From: Gemmatimonadaceae bacterium
Lineage (GTDB): Bacteria > Latescibacterota > UBA2968 > UBA8231
Direction of reading: 5' to 3'
DNA: 64,000 bases
Assembly: GCA_026706075.1 (NCBI GenBank)
Contig: JAPOZM010000099.1
Span: forward strand, 145,980 to 209,979
In this document: piece after piece, positions 35,285-45,880 of the stretch
Layout of the letters: each line of letters begins with the position of its first letter
How positions within the stretch are numbered: position 1 is the first letter of the stretch
Position numbers and translations under genes: made by a program
Notes under the pieces: generated by a model
The model's input: only the letters and a program-made list of their open reading frames with translations
What the model was told of the DNA's origin: nothing
The model's database searches: none

Positions 35285-36643
35285 ATGGCAGAGATCCCAC
35301 TCATCGGCACCGACCGGCAGCTCCTCGTCGACGAGTACTGGATCGCGGACAGCCGCGGCGTGAGTCGCAGGCTCCACGAGCCGATGCGGCGCAACACGGC
35401 GATCCCGGCGGACCGGCCCTGGGAGCGGGGAGGCGTCTCCTACATGACCGTCTTTGCCGACGGCGGCAGGTACCGGGCCTGGTACCGCTGCGACGGCGAC
35501 AACCCGATCCGCGACGACCGGCGCCAGCCCCTGATCGCCTGCGCCGAGAGCGGCGACGGCGTGCACTGGGAGAAGCCGTCCCTGGGCCTGGTCGAGTTCG
35601 AGGGCTCCACCGACAACAACCTGGTCTGGCAGGGTCCGGGCAACAACCTCTCCCTCTTCCGGGACGACGGCCCCAACGTGCCCGCCGACGAGCGCTACAA
35701 GGGCATCGTGCGGACGTCGGACCTGCTGGCCCTGGTCTCCCCCGACGGCCTGCGGTGGCGACTGCGCCAGGAGGGGCCGATCCACACCGACCGGCCCTTC
35801 GACTCCCACAACATCGTCTTCCGCGACCCCTTCCGCGGCGACTACGTCATCTACGCCCGCGGCGTGGCGGGCCGGGGCGACTTCAGGGGCGGCGTCCGCT
35901 GGGTGCGGCGTTCCACGTCCTCCGACTTCGAGAGCTGGAGCGAGTGGGAGTCGATCGACGTGGGGCGTGAGCCGGACGAGCACCTCTACACCAACGCCTG
36001 CGTGCCCTACGAGCGCGCCCCGGGCACCTACCTGATGTTCCCCTCGCGCTTCGTGAAGGAGAGGAAACCGGTGCCCGACTGGCCCCACGGCCCGGGGGTG
36101 AACGACATCCTCTTCCTGTCGAGCCGGGACGGCGTGCGCTTCGACGCCTCCCTGCGCGAGGCCTTCCTGCGGCCCGGACCCAACCCCGACAACTGGCACG
36201 AGCGCGCCATCTACATGGAGCACGGCCTGCTGCACACCGCGCCGGGGGAGATCTCCCTCTTCGGCATGGAGAGCTGGCGCCTGCCCTCGAACCGCATCCG
36301 GCGCTACACCCTGCGCACCGACGGCTTCGTCTCCGTCCACGCCGGCTTCGCCGGCGGCGAATTCACCACGCCCGCCTTCGTCTTCTCCGGCGGCGAGCTG
36401 GAGCTGAACTACTCCACCTCGGCCGCGGGCTCCCTGGGAGTGGAGCTTCAGCGGGCCGACGGCGCCCCCGTCGAGGGGCGCACCCTCTCCGACTTCGGGG
36501 AGCGCTACGGCGACGAGATCGACGGCGCCGTGAGCTGGAACGGCCGCGGCGTGGAGGACCTGGCGGGAGAGCCGGTACGCCTGCGCTTCACCCTGCAGGA
36601 CGCGGACCTCTACGCCTTCCGCTTCCGCGATCCCAAAGGCTGA
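35285..36643 (+). CDS. Five-bladed-propeller hydrolase-like protein (GH32/GH43 fold)
   Basis: A 452-residue protein starting 17 bases after serS. It has the blade pattern of GH32/GH43/GH68-type propellers (TVFADGGRYRAWYRC, ESGDGVHWEKPSLG, SHNIVFRDPFRGDYVIYARG, LFLSSRDGVRFD), followed by a beta-sandwich from about residue 360. There is no signal peptide. Proteins of this kind are abundant in Latescibacter- and Planctomycete-type genomes and are usually annotated only as glycosyl hydrolase-like. The catalytic acidic triad cannot be assigned with confidence. A role in cytoplasmic oligosaccharide breakdown fits the neighbours. Confidence 0.68.
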   Translation: MAEIPLIGTDRQLLVDEYWIADSRGVSRRLHEPMRRNTAIPADRPWERGGVSYMTVFADGGRYRAWYRCDGDNPIRDDRRQPLIACAESGDGVHWEKPSLGLVEFEGSTDNNLVWQGPGNNLSLFRDDGPNVPADERYKGIVRTSDLLALVSPDGLRWRLRQEGPIHTDRPFDSHNIVFRDPFRGDYVIYARGVAGRGDFRGGVRWVRRSTSSDFESWSEWESIDVGREPDEHLYTNACVPYERAPGTYLMFPSRFVKERKPVPDWPHGPGVNDILFLSSRDGVRFDASLREAFLRPGPNPDNWHERAIYMEHGLLHTAPGEISLFGMESWRLPSNRIRRYTLRTDGFVSVHAGFAGGEFTTPAFVFSGGELELNYSTSAAGSLGVELQRADGAPVEGRTLSDFGERYGDEIDGAVSWNGRGVEDLAGEPVRLRFTLQDADLYAFRFRDPKG

Positions 36644-36667
36644 GCCACCGGGGTGGAGCGGGGCGCC

Positions 36668-38392
36668 TCAGCGGAAGTGGGGCGTGTTCCGCAGGTGGTA
36701 CTCCAGCAGGTGGCCCCGGGCGCCGACGTAGAACACGCCTTCCTCGAATCCCTCCACGATCTGGTAGAGGTCCGGGATCGGCGCCTTGTCGAGATGGACG
36801 AGGCGCCCGGCGGAGACGTCGATCTTGAAGACCCGGGTCTTCGAGACGCCGTAGATGTCGCCGTCGCGGCCGGCGGTGAGGTGGACGATGCCGTGGGCCT
36901 CGGGGACGCCCGCCAGCGGCGTGCCCTCCTCATCCAGGCTCCAGCGCGCCATCACCCGCCGCTGCTCCGGGCTGAAGGCGAAGAGGCCGCCCGTGTCCGT
37001 GGATCCGTAGACCAGCCCCGTGGACGGACTGCAGGCGAGGTTGCCCACGGCGATCGCCCCCCACTCGGGGATGCACTCGAAGACGCGGCGCTCCTCCCGC
37101 GGGCAGAACATGAAGAGCCGCGCCTCGGTGGTCGTCTCCACGCAGCCGCGGCCGCCGCGGATGCTGGTGCCGCCGTAGATCCAGGTCTCGTCGGAGGCGA
37201 CCGACTGCACCGACTGGTCCTCGTCGCGGAAGACCTTCTTCTCCTCCGTCTCCGGGTCGAACCGCGCCAGGCCGCCGCCGGGGACGTGGTAGTTGGCGCG
37301 GCAGGCGATGTAGATGCGGCCGTCGGGGCCGACGGTGTACTCGAAGGGGCGGTTCATCTCCGGTCCCAGGCGGCCGAAGTTGCGGGGGTTGGCCTCCGGG
37401 TGCTCGCCGCCGTCCCCGGGTCGGGGGTTCCACGGCCGGTCCGGGTCGTAGGCGGCGAAGTAGCCGCCGCCGTAGCTGCCCATGTAGACCTTGCCGCCGC
37501 AGGCGATGACGTCGTAGACCTCGCCGCCTCCCCAGCCGACCTTGCCAAGGTCCTCCAGGTCCCGCGAGACCGGGTCGAAGCGGAAGATGTGCATGGAGAT
37601 GATCGTGGCCCCGTAGATGCGGCCGTCGGGCCCGCGGTGCAGGCCGCAGATGTCGGTGGCCACCGTGGGGCGGTAGTCGGCGCGGCGCTCCTGCCCGTCG
37701 ACGGTCCAGGTGACTTCGTCCTGGCGGAAGCTGGAGGCGGAGATGGTGCGGCTCACCGCGGCGGGGGAGGGCGCCGGCTCGGGGTCCTCGCCGTCGCCCA
37801 GGACCCGCGTGGAGTCCGTGGCCGGGTCGTAGGCGACGCGGCCCGAAGGGTCGCGCTGTATGCCGCAGACGACCTCGCCTTCGGCGGAGACGTGCTTCGG
37901 GCTGCACCAGACCTGCTGGCCCGGCACGTGGGGCGGCGGCGCCTGCACCCCGTGGTCGTGCCAGGCGTCGGCCTGCGGTTCGTAGCTGACCAGCCGGCCC
38001 TGGGGGTGGGTGCCGAGCCAGAGGCGGCCGTCGGGGCCGAGGACGGCGTTGTAGAACCGCTGCTCGCTCATGACGGGGAAGCCGTGGGAGCGCAGGCCGT
38101 GCTCCGGGGTCCACGACTGCAGCACGTGGCCGTACTCGTAGATCCCGTGGAGGGTATGGACCCACAGGGTGCCGTTGCGGGGGTCGACGTTGCACTGGAA
38201 CTCGCGGCCGCAGATCCAGTGCCGCTCGACGATCTCGGCCGTGTCGACGTCGATGCCGAAGAGGACCGATCCCTCCTGGCCGAACTCGCCTCCCCAGAGG
38301 ATGTCGATGCCCCGCTTCTCGTCCCGCGACACCCAGCCTCCGCCCATCCAGCCGCCGACGACGGGACGGCCCACGTCGTAGAACACACCCAT
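36668..38392 (-). CDS. Beta-propeller protein (SMP-30/NHL/PQQ-like blades)
   Basis: A 574-residue protein with AGGA upstream of the ATG. It is built from repeated beta-blades with phrases such as GPDGRLWLGTHPQGRL, GPDGRIYGATIISMHIF, GPDGRIYIACRANYHV and GRDGDIYGVSKTRVF, a seven- or eight-bladed propeller of the kind used by lactonases, sugar-acid lyases and binding proteins. No signal peptide is seen. It is the last gene of a three-gene minus-strand operon after a PhyH oxygenase and an amidohydrolase, so a lactonase-type step is plausible but not shown by specific residues. Confidence 0.75.
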   Translation of the reverse strand: MGVFYDVGRPVVGGWMGGGWVSRDEKRGIDILWGGEFGQEGSVLFGIDVDTAEIVERHWICGREFQCNVDPRNGTLWVHTLHGIYEYGHVLQSWTPEHGLRSHGFPVMSEQRFYNAVLGPDGRLWLGTHPQGRLVSYEPQADAWHDHGVQAPPPHVPGQQVWCSPKHVSAEGEVVCGIQRDPSGRVAYDPATDSTRVLGDGEDPEPAPSPAAVSRTISASSFRQDEVTWTVDGQERRADYRPTVATDICGLHRGPDGRIYGATIISMHIFRFDPVSRDLEDLGKVGWGGGEVYDVIACGGKVYMGSYGGGYFAAYDPDRPWNPRPGDGGEHPEANPRNFGRLGPEMNRPFEYTVGPDGRIYIACRANYHVPGGGLARFDPETEEKKVFRDEDQSVQSVASDETWIYGGTSIRGGRGCVETTTEARLFMFCPREERRVFECIPEWGAIAVGNLACSPSTGLVYGSTDTGGLFAFSPEQRRVMARWSLDEEGTPLAGVPEAHGIVHLTAGRDGDIYGVSKTRVFKIDVSAGRLVHLDKAPIPDLYQIVEGFEEGVFYVGARGHLLEYHLRNTPHFR

Positions 38393-38421
38393 GCTCGTCT
38401 TCCTCGGTTCGGGTTTTCCCG

Positions 38422-39396
38422 CTACGGGGCCAGCCAGCCGCCGCTGTCGCGGAAGGCCGGGAAGCGCAGGACCTGTGCCGCCGTTTCCCCCATCAGCTGT
38501 CGGTGCTCCTCCGGCGTCAGGTCGGGGAACGCCTCGCCGGGCAGCCGCACGACCTCTCCGTACCCGGGATCGACGTCGATCCACGGGAAGTCGGTGGCCC
38601 ACATCATGCGGCCGGCGCCGAAGACCATGCGCAGGCTGTCGCCCCAGCCGGCCAGGTCGGGGTAGGGGTAGCCCTGCTTCGTGAAGGCGTAGTGGCCGGA
38701 GAAGTGGACGTAGACGTTGGGGTAGGGGTAGCGCCCCCGCGTGTTGCGGGGGATGCGCCCCACCTTCAGACCCAGGGTCGAGTAGCGGGTCTCCGGCGGC
38801 ATCGGCACGTCGGCCTGGGGGCGGCCCTTCTCGTCCCACCAGAACCTCGGCCCCGGGCAGACCATGAGGTGGTTGAAGACGACCCGCACCTGGGGGAAGG
38901 CCTCGAAGAGGTGGGGGACCACGTGGGCGTCCACGGCCCTCGGGTAGAGCCAGATCACGTAGTCTCGCCGGGCGGCGTGCTCCCAGATGGGGTACACGGG
39001 CAGTCGGCGCACGTCCACGGCCTCGAAGGGGTCGGCGGGGCCCCCCAGGCGGCTGAGGCGGAAGCCGATGACGCGGCCGTCGCTGGCCTCGGCGAGCCGG
39101 TCCATGTGGCCGCCCGGGTCCTCGCAGTCGGGCGGGACCAGCCCGATCCCGAGGAAGCGGTCGGGGTGCTCGCGCAGGCAGTGGAGCAGGTAGGCGTGGA
39201 CCTCGAGGCTGGTGCCCCCGATCTGCACCAGCACGGCGCCGTCGACGCCGTGGCTCTCCATGCGCTCCAGGAGCCGCTCCACCGGGGCCTCGCGTTCGGC
39301 CGGCAGGTGGTCGTTGACCTCCCGGGGGAACTCGGCGGACTGGCGCGTGAAGACGTGCAGGTGGGCGTCGATGACGGGGGAGCGCCGGTCCTTCAC
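38422..39396 (-). CDS. Amidohydrolase-2 family metal-dependent hydrolase
   Basis: A 324-residue TIM-barrel hydrolase. The metal-binding IDAHLHVF (His12 and His14) is at the N-terminus, VVFNHLM follows in the middle, and MWATDFPW supplies the late catalytic aspartate. The family includes lactonases (for example L-fuconolactonase and 4-sulfomuconolactonase) and ACMSD-type decarboxylases; a sugar-lactonase role suits the context. The start ATG overlaps the stop of the upstream PhyH gene (ATGA), and the propeller gene follows 29 bases downstream. Confidence 0.88.
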   Translation of the reverse strand: MKDRRSPVIDAHLHVFTRQSAEFPREVNDHLPAEREAPVERLLERMESHGVDGAVLVQIGGTSLEVHAYLLHCLREHPDRFLGIGLVPPDCEDPGGHMDRLAEASDGRVIGFRLSRLGGPADPFEAVDVRRLPVYPIWEHAARRDYVIWLYPRAVDAHVVPHLFEAFPQVRVVFNHLMVCPGPRFWWDEKGRPQADVPMPPETRYSTLGLKVGRIPRNTRGRYPYPNVYVHFSGHYAFTKQGYPYPDLAGWGDSLRMVFGAGRMMWATDFPWIDVDPGYGEVVRLPGEAFPDLTPEEHRQLMGETAAQVLRFPAFRDSGGWLAP

Positions 39397-40133
39397 GGGG
39401 CGACCTCCGCATCGGGGCGGGGCTCGCGCCGGAAGAGCTGGCGGCGGTCGGCGGTGGTGAGGCGGTCGGCGAAGCGGGCGAAGGCGTCGGGGTTGAAGGT
39501 CGCCTCGGAACAGACCTCGTAGATGAGGATGATCGAGCGCCGGCCCTGGCGCGAGCGGTTGGCCAGGGAGGTGTGCAGGCCGTGGCTGTTGAAGACGACC
39601 GCCGTCCCGGCCTCGCCCTCGAAGACGCGGTGCCCCGGCATTTCCTCCGGATCGGCGACGAGAGGATAGGGGCCCGCCTCGGGGCGTTGGCTGCCGGGGA
39701 CGTACGCGAAGGCCCCCTCCCGGCGGGAGACCGGGTCGAGGTAGATCTGCACCTTCAGGTGCAGAGGGGTGGAGCGCGGCACGTCGTAGTGCCAGCCGAC
39801 GTAGCTGAGGGGCGCCGGAGGCAGGGTGCGGAACTGGGCTCCGAGGAAGGTGACCTGGCCGCCGGTGAAGGCCATGAGGTGACCGTACCAGGAGGGGTGA
39901 TCGACGAGGTCGAGGAAGAGCGGGTCCCTCGGCAGGGGGTCGGGGATATCGAAGAAGGCCGCCGGCCGGGTGCCCTGGGATACCCCCTCGAGCCAGTCGG
40001 GCCGGGCGGCGTCGGCCTCTCGGGAGAAGGCCTCCTGGACGCGGGACAGCTCCTCCCCGGACAGTGCCCTGGGCAGGGGGAGGACACCGTCCGCGCGCCA
40101 GCGGGCTCTCTGATCGGGGGTCGGTCCGTTCAC
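39393..40133 (-). CDS. Phytanoyl-CoA dioxygenase (PhyH) family protein
   Basis: A 246-residue Fe(II)/2-oxoglutarate oxygenase-like protein. The start is placed at the GTG at 40133 (VNGPTPDQRARW), with AAGGA nine bases upstream; a GTG at 40184 would add 17 residues of poor quality. The iron ligands appear as the HxD of GWHYDVP and the distal His in NSHGLHTSLANRS, with an arginine shortly after for 2-oxoglutarate. PhyH relatives hydroxylate or halogenate small molecules and are greatly expanded in marine candidate phyla. It heads an operon with the amidohydrolase and propeller genes. Confidence 0.85.
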   Translation of the reverse strand: MNGPTPDQRARWRADGVLPLPRALSGEELSRVQEAFSREADAARPDWLEGVSQGTRPAAFFDIPDPLPRDPLFLDLVDHPSWYGHLMAFTGGQVTFLGAQFRTLPPAPLSYVGWHYDVPRSTPLHLKVQIYLDPVSRREGAFAYVPGSQRPEAGPYPLVADPEEMPGHRVFEGEAGTAVVFNSHGLHTSLANRSRQGRRSIILIYEVCSEATFNPDAFARFADRLTTADRRQLFRREPRPDAEVAP

Positions 40134-40208
40134 GGCATCGGTTCCTTCGAGGGGCCGCAAGTTAGTGACGGTCCCCGCGCTCACGCCACCGGAAGCCCGG
40201 GGCTCACC

Positions 40209-40236
40209 TTGACCCTGCCGGGGGGCCGGCTATCTT
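40209..40236 (+). promoter_or_regulatory. Sigma-70-like promoter of the cupin/aldehyde dehydrogenase operon
   Basis: TTGACC (40209-40214), a 16-base spacer and TATCTT (40231-40236) lie 39 bases upstream of the cupin start and just before a strong AAGGAGG. It lies in the divergent gap next to the PhyH operon. Confidence 0.6.
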
Positions 40237-40274
40237 GGCCGCGCCGTTCACCCCCCCAAAAAGGAGGATCCGCC

Positions 40275-40636
40275 TTGGTCATCCGCAGCTGGCGCGACGC
40301 CAGGCCCCACGTGGGCCACGAGAACAAGATTATCTGGTCCGTCTTCCGCTCGAAGGGCTCCGAGGACCTGGAGGAGGACGAGGCCTGCCTCCTCGGGATT
40401 TCCGGGCTCACCGTGCACCGCCTGCAGCCGGGGTGCGACGGCGACTACCACGACCACGAGAACAAGGAGCAGGTCTACTACTTCACCGAGGGCCGGGCGA
40501 AGATGAAGATCGACGGCGAGATCTACGAGGTCCGCGCCGGCGACGCCGTGCACCTGCCGCCGAAGTGCATGCACCAGATTGTCAACGACACCGACGACTG
40601 GGTGGAGCACCTCATCATCAGCGCCACGGTGGACGA

Positions 40637-40640
<4 letters not shown>
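40275..40640 (+). CDS. Small cupin-domain protein, TTG start
   Basis: A 121-residue single-domain cupin. The start is a TTG at 40275, fixed by a consensus AAGGAGG seven bases upstream; no ATG or GTG fits. The metal-binding motif 1 is HDHENKE (His59, His61, Glu65) and motif 2 gives HLPPKCMHQIVN with the last His ligand. Small cupins of this type are sugar isomerases, dioxygenases or ligand sensors. It is coupled to the aldehyde dehydrogenase gene by a TTGA overlap, so the two should work in one pathway, for instance sugar epimerisation before oxidation. Confidence 0.85.
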
Positions 40641-42115
<1,475 letters not shown>

Positions 42116-42300
42116 GCGGCGGGTTTCCGGGGCAAGGCTCCGGCCTGAGGCGAGTCGGCGGTCCGGCATCCCGGAGCCAGCTGATCCCTGCATTCGCAGG
42201 ACAGGGGCGAGCGCCCAGATCTGGCTTCCGGCCTTGAAGGCCCCCTGAAACTGCCTGACGGATTCGACCTCGGACGCTCCCAGGGCAGGGGACCGGCAGT

Positions 42301-43128
42301 TCAGGCCCCGCCCGCCGCCGCCATGCGCGCTTCCGCCAGGAAGCGCCAGTTGTCGTAGTAGCGGCGGGTCCGTGCCGGCAGGGCGGGGCGCACGTTGTCG
42401 GCCAGCAGCCAGCGCTGGTCGCCCTTCTCGCCCTCGTCGTACGCCGACCGGTGGTCGACGAGGGCGCCCATCAGGGTCGAGCGCTCCTTCATGCCCTCGG
42501 GCTTGCGGCCCCGGTGGATGGTGTTGCCGTTCCAGAAGATCGTCTGGCCCTTCTCCAGGACGATCTGCAGGCCCCCGGGCAGCTCCCCCCGGCCGCCGTT
42601 CACCAGGCACTCCTTCTCCTGGTCGGTGCGGAAGCGCCGGTGGCTGCCGGGGACGATCCACAGGCAGGGGTCGTCCACCAGGGCCATGTGCCACTTCACC
42701 ATGTGCTTCCGGTACCGGGCGAGTAGCGCCATTTCCTCGTCATAGCCGGCGTCCCGGTCCAGGCCGCCCACGTCCCGGTGCCAGCCGCCGCGGTAGTCCC
42801 CGGCGATGGCGCACAGGTGCACCCATCCCAGCCGCAGCTCGTTCCCCAGGAAGGGGCGGACGCAGGCCGCGACCTCTTCCGAGCCCAGGTACTCGGCAAA
42901 CACGGGCTCGCCGAATTCCGGGGCCATGAGCCCGGTCACGAAGGCGGGCTCGGCGCCGGGACCGTTGGTGCCGACTCCGTTCTCGTCGTCCACCACCTCG
43001 CCGGCGCGGATGCGGTCCACCACCCGGAGCGCCGCCGCCGCCAGTTCCTCCACTCCTGGCGCCTCCACCGCGCTTGCTGTGAAGTAACCCTCCTCGTGGT
43101 ACTGCTCGATCTGTTCCTGGCTGAGCAT
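42301..43128 (-). CDS. Phytanoyl-CoA dioxygenase (PhyH) family protein, second copy
   Basis: A 275-residue PhyH-type oxygenase starting MLSQEQIEQYHEEGYF, the classic N-terminus of the family. The iron ligands are in GWHRDVGG (HxD) and NTIHRGRKP (distal His with a following Arg). It differs strongly from the PhyH gene at 39393-40133, so a different substrate is likely. An oxidoreductase gene on the same strand lies 42 bases upstream, so the pair may be one operon. The preceding 185-base gap (42116-42300) to the convergent dehydrogenase holds no gene; only a weak GGCC-TTGAA-GGCC repeat is present. Confidence 0.88.
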   Translation of the reverse strand: MLSQEQIEQYHEEGYFTASAVEAPGVEELAAAALRVVDRIRAGEVVDDENGVGTNGPGAEPAFVTGLMAPEFGEPVFAEYLGSEEVAACVRPFLGNELRLGWVHLCAIAGDYRGGWHRDVGGLDRDAGYDEEMALLARYRKHMVKWHMALVDDPCLWIVPGSHRRFRTDQEKECLVNGGRGELPGGLQIVLEKGQTIFWNGNTIHRGRKPEGMKERSTLMGALVDHRSAYDEGEKGDQRWLLADNVRPALPARTRRYYDNWRFLAEARMAAAGGA

Positions 43129-43170
43129 CCTCTGCTTTCCCCGGTGAAGGGTGGCTCGGCCCGAGCGACT

Positions 43171-44283
43171 TCAGTCCCGTTTGTAGGCCGCCATCTGCTC
43201 CATGTACTCCTCCCGCCCCTGGGCCCGCTTCTTGCTGTACATGCGGCCGGCGTGGGGCACGATCTTCATGCTCCGGTCCTCGAGGGGCAGCCGGACCGGC
43301 GCGTGCTCCTGCCGGTGGGACTCGCGCAGGGCGATGCCGATCTCCAGGCCCTTGCGCATGTTGTCGCCGCTGGTTCTCGGCTCGCGGCCGGTCTCCAGGG
43401 CCTCGAGGATGGCGCGCACGCTCGATGTCAGGCGGAAGCCGATCTCGCGCCAGCCTTCGTCGTCGTACCCGAGGTCCCAGGTGCCGGCTCTCTCGAACAG
43501 GCCCTCCCGCTCGCGAAGCACCCTGTCGTCCCCGTCGTCTTCGGCATCGTGATAGGAGAACTGCAGCCAGTCGCTGAGGAAGACGCCTTTCTCGGTGAGC
43601 ACCTCGATCCCCCGCCGGCCCACCGGGTCCATGTGGACGTGGGCGAGGACGCCGTTGGCGAAGCGGATGACGCCGCCCATGCCCTGGTCCTCCTCGTCCC
43701 AGGGGTCGCCGTGGACCCAGCCCGTGACCCACTCGACGTCGGCGTCGCCGGCCATGAGGCGCGTCACGCCGAGGCTCTGGCAGCCGCCGCCCAGGATCTC
43801 GCTATGGGGGTGGTAGACGTTGATGGCGCGGACCTCGCCGACCTCGCCGGCGTCGACCATCTCCCGGAACTGCCAGAACTGGGGCAGGTTGCGCCAGGCG
43901 TCGCCGCAGGCGAAGGGGATCCCCCGGGCCCGGCAGGTCTCGACCATGCGGTCGGCATCGGCGAGGCTGGAGGCGATCGGCTTCTCCGAGAAGATCGCTC
44001 CCACGCCGGCCTCGGCGCAGTCGATCACGGCCTGAGGGTTGACGCTGACGGGCAGCACCGGCGCGGCGATGTCGAGACGCTCCTTCGCCAGCATCTCGTG
44101 ATAGTCGCCGTACACGTTGACCCCGAAGCGCCGTTGGAAGAGCTCCAGGTTCTCGGGGTCGGTGTCGGCGGCGGCCACCAGTTCGGTCTTCGGGTTGACC
44201 ACGTAGGCGCGAGCGTGGTTGGAGCCCATGCGGCCGACCCCGATGATGCCGACCCGGTAGGGGGGTGTTCTCGATGCGGTCAT
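43171..44283 (-). CDS. Gfo/Idh/MocA family oxidoreductase
   Basis: A 370-residue NAD(P)-dependent sugar dehydrogenase-like enzyme, with AAGGAG eight bases before the ATG. The Rossmann motif is GIIGVGRMGSNHA, then the family EKP motif appears as IFSEKPIASSL, with the catalytic-domain His region in INVYHPHSEILGGG. Members oxidise or epimerise inositols and other sugars; the preference is not evident. It is upstream of the PhyH gene on the same strand and divergent from the M28 peptidase gene. The 202-base gap between them shows a CCCGGG-7-CCCGGG repeat but no recognisable promoter. Confidence 0.9.
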   Translation of the reverse strand: MTASRTPPYRVGIIGVGRMGSNHARAYVVNPKTELVAAADTDPENLELFQRRFGVNVYGDYHEMLAKERLDIAAPVLPVSVNPQAVIDCAEAGVGAIFSEKPIASSLADADRMVETCRARGIPFACGDAWRNLPQFWQFREMVDAGEVGEVRAINVYHPHSEILGGGCQSLGVTRLMAGDADVEWVTGWVHGDPWDEEDQGMGGVIRFANGVLAHVHMDPVGRRGIEVLTEKGVFLSDWLQFSYHDAEDDGDDRVLREREGLFERAGTWDLGYDDEGWREIGFRLTSSVRAILEALETGREPRTSGDNMRKGLEIGIALRESHRQEHAPVRLPLEDRSMKIVPHAGRMYSKKRAQGREEYMEQMAAYKRD

Positions 44284-44485
44284 GTGCGCTCCTTGGCTTG
44301 GGGGCGGCCCTATGTTATGGCCCCGGCAGAGGAGGCGTCCATCCAGGAGCGGCCGGCATGCGGTGAGGCGATCCTCACCCCGCCTGCGCCTCGAGGGGGC
44401 GTCGCCGCAGCTTCCCGGGACCCCGACCCGGGTTGAGGCCGGTCGCGGTTGCCCCCGGGGAGGCCAGCGGCTTTTCTATCGCCCC

Positions 44486-45880
44486 GTGAGCGAGAGCATC
44501 GAAGAAGCCGTCGCCGCCGAGATCGAGGCGCGATCGGAGGCCTGGGAGAACCTGCTCGTCCTGGCCGACGACATCGGCGTTCGCGTCGCCGGCAGCGAGG
44601 GCGAGGTCAGGGCCCGCGACTTCCTGCTGCGGACCTTTCGGGAGTACGGGCTCGACGACGTCCACCTGGAGCCCTTCGAGCACCGGGCCTGGCGGCCGGA
44701 GCGCGAGGAGCTGGCCGTCGTCGCCCCGGAGGCAGGCCGCTCGATCCCGTGCCGGTGCGGGGGCCTGTCGCCGTCGACGCCGGCAACCGGGGTCGAGGGG
44801 GAGGTCGTCTTCCTCGAGCGCTGCGACGCCGAGGAGCTGGAGCAGCGCGCCGACGAGGTGAGGGGACGCATCGTGGTGGCGCCCTACTACCCCTTCGCCC
44901 GCCAGCTCAAGACTCCCTTGGCGGCGCGCTTCGGGGCGGCGGCCCTGCTCGAGCACCGCAACTATGCGGGCGCCCTGCAGCCGGCGCGCACCTGCTGCTT
45001 CCAGCGGGTCGGCGACCTGCCGGTGGCCTCCATCAGCCTCGAGGACGCGGAGTATCTCAAGCGGCTGCAGAAGCGGCGGGGGCCGGTGCGGCTCCGCCTC
45101 ACCCTGGACAGCCGCATCGAGACCCGGGAGTCGTGGAACGTCGTCGGCCAGCTCACCGGGAACGCGGATCCGCACGAGATCCTGGTCGCCGGCGGCCACT
45201 ACGACACCTGGCACGTCGGCCCCGGCGCCATCGACAACGCCGCCGGCGTGGTCGCCGTGGTCGAGGCGGCGCGAGCCCTCGCCCGGCACCGGGAACACCT
45301 GCGGCGCACGGTCCGCTTCGTCGCCTTCGGCGTGGAGGAGTCGGGGCTGGTCGGGGCCTGGGCCTACACGCGCCGTCACGCCGCCGAACTCGACGACATC
45401 TTGCTGATGATCAACAACGATGTCGGCGGGCGGCCCTCGGGCCTGGGCATCTCGGGCGCCGAAGAGCTGGTGCCGGTACTCGAAGCGGTGGCCTCCCGCG
45501 TGCGCGTGGAAGGACTGGAGCGACCCTTCGGCGTCTCCTGCGGGGTCCCGAGCTGGGGCTCCGACCACTTCCCCTTCTTCGCCCAGGGCGTGCCCACCGT
45601 GGGCGTGGGGACCGAGTCGGTCACACCCGAGGACCGCTTCTACGGCCACAGCCGGGCCGACACGGCGGACAAGGTCTACCCCAGGGGCCTGAGCGAGAGC
45701 GCCGCCGTCAACGCCCGGCTCCTGCTCCACGTGGCCAACCTGGAGGAGCGGCCGGCGCCGCGGCGCACGCGAGCGGAGCTCGAGGCATCCTTCGCCGGCC
45801 ATCCGCTGGAGGAGGCGATGGAGCTCCTCGACGTGTGGCCGCCGGAGCGCGCCCTCGAGAGGTACTTCGACCAGCCATGA
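44486..45880 (+). CDS. M28 family zinc aminopeptidase-like protein
   Basis: A 464-residue peptidase of the M28 family. Metal-binding and catalytic residues are all in place: His238 and Asp240 (GGHYDTW), Asp250 (AIDNAAG), Glu284-Glu285 (GVEESGL), Asp312 (NNDVGG) and His388 (YGHSRADT). A PA-like insert lies before the catalytic part. The frame is open far upstream, but the GTG at 44486 (VSESIEEAV) begins the family-like sequence; no good Shine-Dalgarno supports it and no signal peptide is seen. It overlaps the GH127-like gene by ATGA. Amidase-type action on an acylated amino sugar is another possibility. Confidence 0.87.
   Translation: MSESIEEAVAAEIEARSEAWENLLVLADDIGVRVAGSEGEVRARDFLLRTFREYGLDDVHLEPFEHRAWRPEREELAVVAPEAGRSIPCRCGGLSPSTPATGVEGEVVFLERCDAEELEQRADEVRGRIVVAPYYPFARQLKTPLAARFGAAALLEHRNYAGALQPARTCCFQRVGDLPVASISLEDAEYLKRLQKRRGPVRLRLTLDSRIETRESWNVVGQLTGNADPHEILVAGGHYDTWHVGPGAIDNAAGVVAVVEAARALARHREHLRRTVRFVAFGVEESGLVGAWAYTRRHAAELDDILLMINNDVGGRPSGLGISGAEELVPVLEAVASRVRVEGLERPFGVSCGVPSWGSDHFPFFAQGVPTVGVGTESVTPEDRFYGHSRADTADKVYPRGLSESAAVNARLLLHVANLEERPAPRRTRAELEASFAGHPLEEAMELLDVWPPERALERYFDQP

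Noticed and set aside
36644..36667. CCACCGGGGTGG between convergent genes as a bidirectional terminator
   Set aside because: Five-base stem with a two-base loop and no U-tracts.
42226..42240. GGCC-TTGAA-GGCC as a terminator after the dehydrogenase gene
   Set aside because: Only four paired bases and no U-tract; too weak to call.
44449..45876. Upstream extension of the GH127-like frame through the peptidase gene
   Set aside because: The frame is open, but the sequence before 45877 is a shadow of the peptidase; the ATGA overlap gives a natural start.
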